64,000 nt of DNA from Saccharothrix espanaensis DSM 44229 (GTDB lineage: Bacteria > Actinomycetota > Actinomycetes > Mycobacteriales > Pseudonocardiaceae), in NCBI RefSeq assembly GCF_000328705.1, contig NC_019673.1, positions 124,001-188,000 on the forward strand, read 5' to 3'. The notes beneath the pieces are model-generated. The model did not search any database, was not told the origin of the DNA, and worked only from the letters and a program-made list of their open reading frames with translations. Position numbers and translations under genes: made by a program. This document shows, piece after piece, positions 1 to 6,594 of the stretch. Each line of letters opens with the position of its first letter. The stretch's first letter is position 1.

Positions 1-816
1 GGCCGGATCTTCCGGCCCGACGGCGAGCCGCTGCTGCCCAACTGGACCCACATCCCGATCGGCTACCACGGGCGGGCCGGGACGGTCGTCGTCTCCGGCA
101 CGCCCGTCGTCCGGCCGCACGGGCAGCGCAAGACGCCCGAGGGGCCCGTGTTCGGGCCGTCGCAGCGGCTCGACATCGAAGCCGAGGTCGGGTTCGTGTG
201 CGGTGGGCCGGTGGCGTCGCGGTTGACGCCGTCGCGGGCCGTGGACCACGTGTTCGGCGTGGCCCTGGTCAACGACTGGTCCGCGCGCGACGTGCAGGCG
301 TGGGAGTACCAGCCGCTCGGGCCGTTCCTGGGCAAGTCGTTCGCCACGTCGATCTCGGCGTGGATCACCCCGCTGGAGGCGTTCGCGGTCGCCCGCGTGA
401 CGCCGCCGCCGCTGGGCAACGACGTGCTGCCCTACCTGGTCGAGGAACGCCCGTGGGGGCTCGACGTCCGGCTCGAGGTCGAGTGGAACGGGACGCTGGT
501 CTCCAAGCCGCCGTTCCGCGAGATGTCGTGGACGTTCGCGCAGCAACTCGCGCACCTGTCGGCGAACGGCGCTACCGTTCGGCCGGGCGACTTGATCGCG
601 TCGGGCACCGTCTCCGGTCCCTCCCGTGACGAGCGCGGCTCCTTCCTGGAGCTGAGCTGGGGAGGTAAGGAACAGGTCGACGTCGACGGCGGCCGGACGT
701 TCCTGGAGGACGGCGACACGGTGCGGATCACCGCGACGGCCCCCGGCGAACACGGCTCGCTGGTCGGCTTGGCCGAGGTGGTCGGCACGATCGCGCCCGC
801 CGACACGGAAAGGTAG
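1..816 (+). CDS. fahA: Fumarylacetoacetase, 5' end outside window
   Basis: Hydrolyses fumarylacetoacetate to fumarate and acetoacetate, the last step of tyrosine/homogentisate breakdown in the cytoplasm. The frame is open from base 1, so the N-terminus is missing. The visible part carries the FAH catalytic core: IPIGYHGR near the left edge, the metal-binding region LDIEAEVGF with its E-x-E pair, and NDWSARDVQAWEYQPLGPF followed by GKSF, which is nearly diagnostic for fumarylacetoacetase rather than the wider FAA-hydrolase family. An IclR regulator starts 8 bp after its stop, suggesting a shared transcript and local control. Only the start is unknown; the identity is secure. Confidence 0.93.
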   Translation, partial: GRIFRPDGEPLLPNWTHIPIGYHGRAGTVVVSGTPVVRPHGQRKTPEGPVFGPSQRLDIEAEVGFVCGGPVASRLTPSRAVDHVFGVALVNDWSARDVQAWEYQPLGPFLGKSFATSISAWITPLEAFAVARVTPPPLGNDVLPYLVEERPWGLDVRLEVEWNGTLVSKPPFREMSWTFAQQLAHLSANGATVRPGDLIASGTVSGPSRDERGSFLELSWGGKEQVDVDGGRTFLEDGDTVRITATAPGEHGSLVGLAEVVGTIAPADTER

Positions 817-824
817 GGCGACCG

Positions 825-1496
825 GTGGGCAGACCCGACCCGCGCGGCCGACTGCCGGTACCGGCCGGGTCGAAGGAGAGCTCGCTGACCCTGGAGCGGG
901 GCCTGGCCCTGCTCCAGGCGGTGGCCGACGCCGAGTCGGAGGCACCGTCGATCAGCGAGCTCGCCGCCGCCATCGGCGCGTCCCGGGCGGCGGTCTACCG
1001 GCTGCTGGTGCCGTTGCAGTCGCGCGGCCTGGTGCGGCGCGAGGGGTCGAAGGTGCGGCTCGGGCTGGGCGTGCTCCGGCTGGCGTCCAACGTGCTGCCG
1101 CAGCTGCGGCTGGCCGCCCAACCCGCGCTGCGGACGTTGGCCGAGCACGTCGGCGCGACCTCGCACCTGACGGTCGCGGACGGCACCGAGGCCCAGGCGG
1201 TCGCGGTGGTGGAGCCGTCCTGGACGGCCTACCACGTGGCCTACCGGGTCGGCTCGCGCCACCCGGTGCACCGGGGCGCGGCGGGCAAGGCGATCGGGCT
1301 CTCGGTGGAGGGCCGGCAGTGGGTCCACTCGACCGGCGAGCTGCAACCCGGGGCGTTCGGCGTGGCCGCGCCGGTGCGCGGGGTGCCGGGCCTGCGGGCC
1401 AGCGTCGGCGTGGTGGCCCTGGAGAAGCTGGACGGTGACGTCGTCGGACCGCAGGTGGTGCGGGCGGCGCAGGAGGTCGCCGACGCGCTGCGGTGA
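825..1496 (+). CDS. IclR-family transcriptional regulator
   Basis: DNA-binding regulator, 223 aa with the GTG start at 825. An N-terminal winged helix-turn-helix (about residues 20-75, with SISELAAAIGASRAAVYRLL as recognition region) precedes a GAF-like IclR effector domain (VAYRVGSRHPVHRGAAGKAI, then the C-terminal GVAAPVRG segment). It is slightly short for the family (about 250 aa). It lies 8 bp behind fumarylacetoacetase, so it probably controls tyrosine or homogentisate catabolism; that link is inferred from position only. The start is not certain, since the first 15 or so residues are low in predicted structure and no strong ribosome site is visible. Confidence 0.88.
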   Translation: MGRPDPRGRLPVPAGSKESSLTLERGLALLQAVADAESEAPSISELAAAIGASRAAVYRLLVPLQSRGLVRREGSKVRLGLGVLRLASNVLPQLRLAAQPALRTLAEHVGATSHLTVADGTEAQAVAVVEPSWTAYHVAYRVGSRHPVHRGAAGKAIGLSVEGRQWVHSTGELQPGAFGVAAPVRGVPGLRASVGVVALEKLDGDVVGPQVVRAAQEVADALR

Positions 1497-1578
1497 CCCC
1501 GGGGAGCGCCGTTCCGTGGAATTGACCGACCATTCCACGAATCGCGCGCGATGGAATTCCGGCGGTGTCCCGGACCTG

Positions 1579-2403
1579 CTATCCGGGCGTCCCGCCGCGC
1601 TTTTCGGCGAGCTGCCGGAGCTGCCATTCGCAGACGTCCGGCAGCCAATCCCGGCCGAACGTGGCCAAGGGGCCGATGCGCGGGTCGTCGGGTGTGCGGC
1701 CGTCGCGCAGGGCGAGCACGTACGCCAGGTCCTGGTCGATCCGCGCGCGTACCTCGCCGGCTCCGCCGACGGAGCCGTGACCTGGGATGACGACCTCGAC
1801 GTCGGCCGCCACGCCGTCGAGCAGCCGCAGCCCGTCGAGGTAGTCCCCGATCGGGTCCTCGGCACCCAGGTCGGGGAACGGGACCAGGACGTCGGAAAGC
1901 ATGTCGCCGGCGATGAGCACACCGCTTTCCCCGACCAGCAGCGCCGCGTGACCCTGGGCGTGCGCCGGGTGTTCGACGATCCGGACTTCGGGACCGTCCC
2001 ACGGGATCCGCGCGGTTCCGGCGGGCAGTCCGGTGATGAGGCCGAACAGGTCCAGCGGTGTTTCTTCGGCGATCTCCGGCGGCAGCCCCTCGGCGACGCG
2101 GGCCCGCCAGTCCTCGGTCGCCAGCAGCTCGCCGAGGAACGCCGCGCAGCCGGCCGTGCCGTAGCGGGGTGCGTCGCCGAACCCGCCGTGCCAGAGCACG
2201 TGGTCCCAGTCGGGGTGCGTCGAGAAGCCCGCCACGACGGGCCGGCCCGACTCGCGGAGGTCGTTGGCCAGGCAGGCCAGCTCGTCGCCGGTGGTCCCGG
2301 GGTCGACGAGCAGCACGCCCGCCCGGCCCTGCACGACGACGGCGTTGTTGCGGAGCAGCTCGCTCTGGTGGACCAGCACGCCCTCCGCGACCTGCTCCAG
2401 CAT
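1579..2403 (-). CDS. MBL-fold metallo-hydrolase
   Basis: Metallo-beta-lactamase-fold hydrolase, 274 aa, probably cytoplasmic and dinuclear-metal dependent. It has the signature HPDWDHVLWH (HxxxDH class), a later histidine in HPAHAQGHAALL, the metal aspartate in GVLIAGDMLSD, and the terminal VVIPGHG motif. The ATG at 2403 has a GGGAGGAG ribosome site 4 nt upstream. A TACCGT element lies about 38 nt further upstream of the start. The gene converges on the IclR gene with an 82 bp gap containing a short inverted repeat (GTGGAAT/ATTCCAC). Substrate cannot be told; glyoxalase-II-like or beta-lactamase-like roles remain open. Confidence 0.85.
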   Translation of the reverse strand: MLEQVAEGVLVHQSELLRNNAVVVQGRAGVLLVDPGTTGDELACLANDLRESGRPVVAGFSTHPDWDHVLWHGGFGDAPRYGTAGCAAFLGELLATEDWRARVAEGLPPEIAEETPLDLFGLITGLPAGTARIPWDGPEVRIVEHPAHAQGHAALLVGESGVLIAGDMLSDVLVPFPDLGAEDPIGDYLDGLRLLDGVAADVEVVIPGHGSVGGAGEVRARIDQDLAYVLALRDGRTPDDPRIGPLATFGRDWLPDVCEWQLRQLAEKRGGTPG

Positions 2404-2464
2404 GGGGCTCCTCCCGGTGACCGCTTGCCGAGACGGTAGTACCCGTCCGTGCCGGCGGGTGGTG

Positions 2465-3061
2465 TCAGCCCATGATCGCCTGCCACGCGGCCACCGCGGC
2501 GAACACCGCGAAGATCGCGCCGCTGACCCGTTGGATCAGGTGGGTGGGGATGCGGCCGGCGATCTTGCGGCCGACCAGGACGGCGATCCCGGCGACCACG
2601 ACCAGGGCCAGGAACGCGCCGACGCCCACGAACACCGGGGCGCCGTAGCGGGCCGACAGCGCCGCCGTGGCCAGCTGGGACGCGTCGCCCCACTCGGCCG
2701 CGAACAGCACGCCGAACGACGTCAGCGCCGCCCGGCGGAACGTCACCGCGCCGCCACTACCCGACTCGGCCGACTCCTCGTCGTCCGCCGCGAAGCTCTC
2801 CTTGAGCAGCAGGAACGCCCCGACGCCGAACAGCAGGGCCACGATCCCGGCGACCAGCCGGTCCGGCAGCAGGGTCAGCACCCCGCCGAAGGTCGCCGCC
2901 ACCACGCACTGGACGGCGAACGCGACGGTGACCCCGACGAACACCGGCCAGGCCCGGTAGCGGGTGGTCAGCACGAGGGTGGCGACCATCGTCTTGTCCG
3001 GCAGTTCGGCGAGGAAGATGACGCCGAACGCCGTGAAGAGCGCGATGAGTTCCGGTGCCAC
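2465..3061 (-). CDS. TMEM165/GDT1-family cation (Mn2+) exporter
   Basis: Polytopic membrane protein, about 198 aa with six predicted helices in two repeats. Each repeat carries the family E-x-x-D-K/A-T/S motif: FLAELPDKT in the first half and FAAEWGDASQLA in the second. Members export Mn2+ (or Ca2+) in exchange for protons. I place the start at the GTG at 3061 because GGAGG lies 5 nt upstream; a GTG at 3073 is the longer alternative but would put this ribosome site inside the gene. The leader contains a yybP-ykoY riboswitch, the manganese sensor that commonly controls this family, which supports a manganese efflux role. Confidence 0.9.
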   Translation of the reverse strand: MAPELIALFTAFGVIFLAELPDKTMVATLVLTTRYRAWPVFVGVTVAFAVQCVVAATFGGVLTLLPDRLVAGIVALLFGVGAFLLLKESFAADDEESAESGSGGAVTFRRAALTSFGVLFAAEWGDASQLATAALSARYGAPVFVGVGAFLALVVVAGIAVLVGRKIAGRIPTHLIQRVSGAIFAVFAAVAAWQAIMG

Positions 3062-3129
3062 GGGTACCTCCACGTCCGGTGGATCCCGGACGGAGGCAGC
3101 ACGACCCCGACCGGGCGTGATGCACTGCC

Positions 3130-3262
3130 CGGCCGGAGGTCTCGTTCGCCCGTCGTGAAGACCGGGTGAGGGACCGGATCCGTTCGAAGACGGACCAGTA
3201 TGTCGATCACCTCGCCGGACCGCTCGGCACAGCCGCGGTCGCGGGAACTACTCCCCTCTGGC
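3130..3262 (-). promoter_or_regulatory. yybP-ykoY (Mn2+) riboswitch aptamer
   Basis: Read on the minus strand, the leader of the GDT1-family gene starts CCAGAGG then GGGGAGTAG (3256-3248), has GATCGACATAC in the middle, and ends with GAGACC (3143-3138) followed by the closing strand CCTCCGG. CCAGAGG and CCTCCGG pair as P1 (6 of 7 pairs), placed exactly as in the yybP-ykoY family, where the GGGGAGUAG and GAGACC loops dock to bind Mn2+. Downstream, CGTCCGG/CCGGACG forms a hairpin (about 3072-3091) beside the GGAGG ribosome site, a plausible expression platform. Seen: motifs, pairing and order. Inferred: Mn2+ induces GDT1 expression. Confidence 0.85.
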
Positions 3263-3318
3263 GAGACTCATCGTAGTGCACGCATCGGTGCAGGTCGACG
3301 TGACGCCGACCGCACCGG

Positions 3319-3384
3319 GGGACCTTGGTCCCGGTACCCACGGGACCGTCGTACCTGAGCGGGAACCCCCTGCCGACCTAGCGT
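3319..3384 (+). promoter_or_regulatory. Tandem DevR-like boxes and promoter of cydA
   Basis: Box 1 is GGGACCTTGGTCCC (3319-3332), a near-perfect palindrome resembling the DevR/DosR box. Box 2, GGGACCGTCGTACC (3342-3355), follows after 9 bp, giving 23 bp centre to centre. A TAGCGT -10 element (3379-3384) lies 7 nt before the GTG at 3392, so a leaderless transcript is likely and the boxes would centre near -43 and -66. The same pair with the same spacing precedes cydDC. The DevR-like regulator at 11160-11783 is the likely ligand; binding is inferred. Confidence 0.72.
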
Positions 3385-3391
3385 CGTGGTC

Positions 3392-4882
3392 GTGGAAGTT
3401 CTCGATCTGGCGCGGTGGCAGTTCGGCATCACCACCGTCTACCACTTCTTGATGGTGCCGCTGACGATCGGGCTGTCGCTGCTGGTCGCCGGGATGCAAA
3501 CGGCCTGGGTGCGCACGGGGGACCGCAAGTACCTGGCGATGACCAAGTTCTGGGGCAAGCTGCTGCTGATCAACTTCGCCATGGGCGTGGTGACCGGCAT
3601 CGTGCAGGAGTTCCAGTTCGGCATGACCTGGAGCGCCTACTCGCGGTTCGTCGGCGACGTGTTCGGCGCGCCGCTGGCGATGGAGGGCCTGGTCGCCTTC
3701 TTCGTCGAGTCGACCTTCCTGGGCCTGTGGATCTTCGGCTGGGACCGCCTGCCGCGCAAGGTGCACCTGGCCTGCGCGTGGGCGTTCTCGCTGGCCACGA
3801 TCGCGTCGGCCTACTTCATCCTGGCCGCGAACTCGTGGATGCAGCACCCGGTGGGCGCGGAGCTGGTGGACGGCCGGGCCCGGCTGACCTCGATCTGGGC
3901 GGTGCTGGGCAACAACACCGTCCTGGCGGCCTTCCCGCACACGATCTTCGGCGCGTTCGCGGTGGCCGCCGCGTTCCTGGTCGGCATCGCCGCCTGGCAG
4001 CTGTGGCGCAAGTCGGCCGAGGGGCCGGTGTGGCGCTCGTCGGTGAAGCTCGGCACGTGGGTCGGCGTCGTGGCGTTCTCGGGGTTGGCGATCACCGGCG
4101 ACTTCCAGGGCAAGCTGATGTTCGAGCAGCAGCCGATGAAGATGGCCGCCGCCGAGGCGCTGTGCCACACCGAGTCGCCGGCGTCGTTCTCGGTGTTCGC
4201 GGTCGGCGACGTGACCCGGCCGGACTGCGAGAACGTCAAGAGCGTCACCGTGCCCGCGCTGCTGTCGTTCCTGGCGCACAACGACTTCAGCACCGAGGTG
4301 AAGGGCATCGAGGACCTCGTCCCGGAGTACCGGGAGAAGTACGGCGCGAACTACCCGGTGGACGAGCGGTTGGGCGAGCTGTCGGGCAAGCCGATCGACT
4401 ACGTGCCGAACCTCGTCGTCACCTACTGGGGCTTCCGGCTGATGATCGGCTTCGGCGCGATCTCGGCGGCCACCGGGCTGCTGGTGCTGTGGCTGATCCG
4501 GCGCGGCCGGGCGGTGCCGGGCGGGCGCTGGTTCCGGTGGTTGGCGCTGGGCAGCATCGCGACGCCGTTCCTGGGCAACAGCTTCGGCTGGATCTTCACC
4601 GAGATGGGCCGCCAGCCGTTCGTCGTGGTGCCCAACCCGACCGGCGTGGACGGGGTGTGGATGTTCACCGCGCGGGCGGTGTCGAACTCGACCGTCGGCG
4701 AGGTGCTCACCTCGTTGATCGCGCTCACGACCGTCTACGGCCTGCTGGCGTGCGTCGAGGTGTTTCTGATGCGCCGGTACGTGCGCGGCGGGGTCGCGGG
4801 CGTGCTGCCCGACGAGAAACCCGACGACGGTGCCGGCGGGTCGGCCGACAAGGGCGACGACGTGCTGTCGTTCGCCTACTGA
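3392..4882 (+). CDS. cydA: Cytochrome bd ubiquinol/menaquinol oxidase subunit I
   Basis: Haem-bearing subunit of the high-affinity cytochrome bd terminal oxidase in the plasma membrane; oxidises quinol and reduces O2 to water. About 496 aa with nine or so membrane helices. Visible features are the N-terminal LARWQFGITTVYHFLMVPL with the haem-ligand histidine, GLWIFGWDRLP, a quinol loop of the short type, and FTEMGRQPF near the C-terminus (family GRQPW, here with F). The GTG at 3392 is chosen over the one at 3386 because it sits 7 nt after a -10 element. cydB follows after 9 bp. Expression is probably raised by low oxygen through the paired upstream boxes. Confidence 0.95.
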   Translation: MEVLDLARWQFGITTVYHFLMVPLTIGLSLLVAGMQTAWVRTGDRKYLAMTKFWGKLLLINFAMGVVTGIVQEFQFGMTWSAYSRFVGDVFGAPLAMEGLVAFFVESTFLGLWIFGWDRLPRKVHLACAWAFSLATIASAYFILAANSWMQHPVGAELVDGRARLTSIWAVLGNNTVLAAFPHTIFGAFAVAAAFLVGIAAWQLWRKSAEGPVWRSSVKLGTWVGVVAFSGLAITGDFQGKLMFEQQPMKMAAAEALCHTESPASFSVFAVGDVTRPDCENVKSVTVPALLSFLAHNDFSTEVKGIEDLVPEYREKYGANYPVDERLGELSGKPIDYVPNLVVTYWGFRLMIGFGAISAATGLLVLWLIRRGRAVPGGRWFRWLALGSIATPFLGNSFGWIFTEMGRQPFVVVPNPTGVDGVWMFTARAVSNSTVGEVLTSLIALTTVYGLLACVEVFLMRRYVRGGVAGVLPDEKPDDGAGGSADKGDDVLSFAY

Positions 4883-4891
4883 GGGGGAGCC

Positions 4892-5899
4892 GTGGAGACG
4901 TTCTGGTTCTGCGTGATCGCCCTGCTGTGGCTGGGCTACCTGTTCCTGGAGGGCTTCGACTTCGGCGTCGGGATGCTGCTGCCGGTGCTGGGCCGCGACG
5001 AGACCGAGCGCCGGGTGCTGATCAACACGATCGGCCCGGTGTGGGACGGCAACGAGGTGTGGCTGCTGGTGGCGGGCGGCGCGACGTTCGCCGCGTTCCC
5101 CGGCTGGTACGCCTCGCTGTTCAGCTCGACCTACCTCCCGCTGGTGCTGTTCCTGCTCGCGCTGATCGGCCGCGGGGTGGCGTTCGAGTACCGCGGCAAG
5201 GTCGACTCGGCGCGCTGGCGGCGGGTGTGGGACGCGGTGATCTTCGCCGGCTCGTGGGTCGCGGCGCTGGGCGTCGGCCTGGTCCTGACGGCCACCGTGT
5301 TCGGCCTGCCGCTGGACGCGGCGGGCGACCGGGTCGGCTCGCCGTTCGCCGCGATCACCTGGGAGACCCTGCTGGGCGCGCTGGCCATCGCCGGCTACGC
5401 GCTGGTGCACGGCGCGGTGTTCCTCTCGCTCAAGACCGAGGGCGAGGTGCGCGAACGGGCCCGCGCCCTCGCGCTGCGGATCGCGCCGGTCGCGCTGCTG
5501 CCGCTGGTGGTCCTGCTGCTGGTGGTGCAGATCCGGTTCGGCTCGGTGGGCACCTACGCGGCGGCGATCGTGGTGGCGCTGGCGGCGTTCGGGGCGCTGG
5601 CCCGGCTGGCGCTGCGGCGTGAGGGCCAGGCGTTCGCGCTGATGGGGGTCGCCGTCGCGGCGGCGGTGGTGGCGCTGTTCGGCGCGCTCTACCCGAACGT
5701 GCTGCCGTCGACGTTGGACCCGGCGTTCTCGCTGACCGTGGCGAACACGGCGTCGAGCCCGTACACGCTGACCGTGATGACGTGGGTGGCCGCGTTCGGC
5801 ACCCCGGCCGTGCTGGTCTACCAGGGCTGGACGTACTGGGTGTTCCGCAAGCGGATCGGCACCCGGCACATCCCCCGGGTGCACGTGCCCACGTCGTGA
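4892..5899 (+). CDS. cydB: Cytochrome bd oxidase subunit II
   Basis: Second core subunit of cytochrome bd oxidase, 335 aa with about eight membrane helices. The conserved N-terminal stretch FLEGFDFGVGMLLP and the GPVWDGNEVWLL motif are clear, as are later helices ending in a charged C-terminal tail. It starts at GTG 4892 with GAGGGGGAGCC directly upstream, 9 bp after cydA, so both are made from one transcript. It assembles with CydA and needs the CydDC exporter encoded 700 bp further on for haem insertion and activity. Confidence 0.95.
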   Translation: METFWFCVIALLWLGYLFLEGFDFGVGMLLPVLGRDETERRVLINTIGPVWDGNEVWLLVAGGATFAAFPGWYASLFSSTYLPLVLFLLALIGRGVAFEYRGKVDSARWRRVWDAVIFAGSWVAALGVGLVLTATVFGLPLDAAGDRVGSPFAAITWETLLGALAIAGYALVHGAVFLSLKTEGEVRERARALALRIAPVALLPLVVLLLVVQIRFGSVGTYAAAIVVALAAFGALARLALRREGQAFALMGVAVAAAVVALFGALYPNVLPSTLDPAFSLTVANTASSPYTLTVMTWVAAFGTPAVLVYQGWTYWVFRKRIGTRHIPRVHVPTS

Positions 5900-5903
5900 A
5901 CCG

Positions 5904-6389
5904 CTAGTCCGGTGTGGAGGGCGGATCGAAGTTGGCGTCCTCCACCTCGCGGATCAGGAACGACCCGTCGTCGGGGTCGACCACGGCGGTGAGCAGCCGA
6001 CCGCGCACGTAGGAGGGGTTCATCCCGCACCGGTACTCGGCCCTGAACGGTGGGACGTCCGGTCCGCTGATCCGCAGGAGCATCTCGACGTGCTCGTCCT
6101 CGCCGCCGTCGCTGCGCGCGGCCAGGATCTCGGCGGTCGCGGGCAGGCCCACCTCGTCCAGCCGCAGCAGCCGCGCGCGCGTCCGGGTCGTGCCGCGCCA
6201 GATCCCGATGCCCATCGGGGTCAGCAGCAGGGTCAGCAGCGAGCCGACGACCAACTGCGCCGACACCGGGCCGTCCTCGTCGTACCCGAACCACGCGACG
6301 ATCGGCCCGGCCAGCGCGAAGGCGAGGCTGAGCAGTCGCCAGCCGACGTTCCGCCCGCGACCGACGCCGACCACCTCCACCAGCCCCAT
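5904..6389 (-). CDS. Two-helix membrane protein, unknown function
   Basis: Small membrane protein of 161 aa with ATG at 6389. Two N-terminal hydrophobic segments (about residues 17-35 and 42-62) precede a soluble domain of about 95 residues containing LPATAEILAARSDGGEDEHVEMLLRI. This layout recalls DUF3592-type proteins, but I cannot assign it firmly. It sits on the opposite strand between cydB and cydDC, with its 3' end 4 bp from the cydB stop, and so interrupts the cyd block without sharing its transcript. No catalytic motif is visible. Confidence 0.7.
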   Translation of the reverse strand: MGLVEVVGVGRGRNVGWRLLSLAFALAGPIVAWFGYDEDGPVSAQLVVGSLLTLLLTPMGIGIWRGTTRTRARLLRLDEVGLPATAEILAARSDGGEDEHVEMLLRISGPDVPPFRAEYRCGMNPSYVRGRLLTAVVDPDDGSFLIREVEDANFDPPSTPD

Positions 6390-6520
6390 GCGTGGATGGT
6401 AGGGAAAATCCTTCACGTTGTCGGCGGGAACGCCCGGGAAAGCCGCGCCGTCGCCGTGGCGGTTGTGCGGTTCCGCGCAGCCCGCCGCACGTCGGTGCGC
6501 CCGGACGGCGCAGCGGCGGC

Positions 6521-6587
6521 GGGACCTAGGTCCTGTGCCGGACGGGACCGTCGTACCTGAGCCGGCTCCACCTGCGGCGATTACCGT
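6521..6587 (+). promoter_or_regulatory. Tandem DevR-like boxes and promoter of cydDC
   Basis: Box 1 is GGGACCTAGGTCCT (6521-6534) and box 2 GGGACCGTCGTACC (6544-6557), separated by 9 bp exactly as upstream of cydA. A 21-nt stretch covering box 2 and its flanks (6542-6562) is identical to 3340-3360. A TACCGT -10 element (6582-6587) ends 7 nt before the GTG at 6595, implying a leaderless mRNA. Shared spacing and identity between two separate promoters argue for one common regulator, most simply the adjacent DevR-like protein. Confidence 0.72.
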
Positions 6588-6594
6588 CGTTGGC

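Noticed and set aside
3248-5884. Very long minus-strand frame opposite cydA and cydB
   Set aside because: It is rich in Arg/His/Gln/Pro, lies exactly opposite two well-supported genes and results from their high third-position GC.
6418-6594. Longer N-terminus of CydDC
   Set aside because: It would run through the DevR-like boxes and the -10 element; the GTG at 6595 is positioned like the cydA start.
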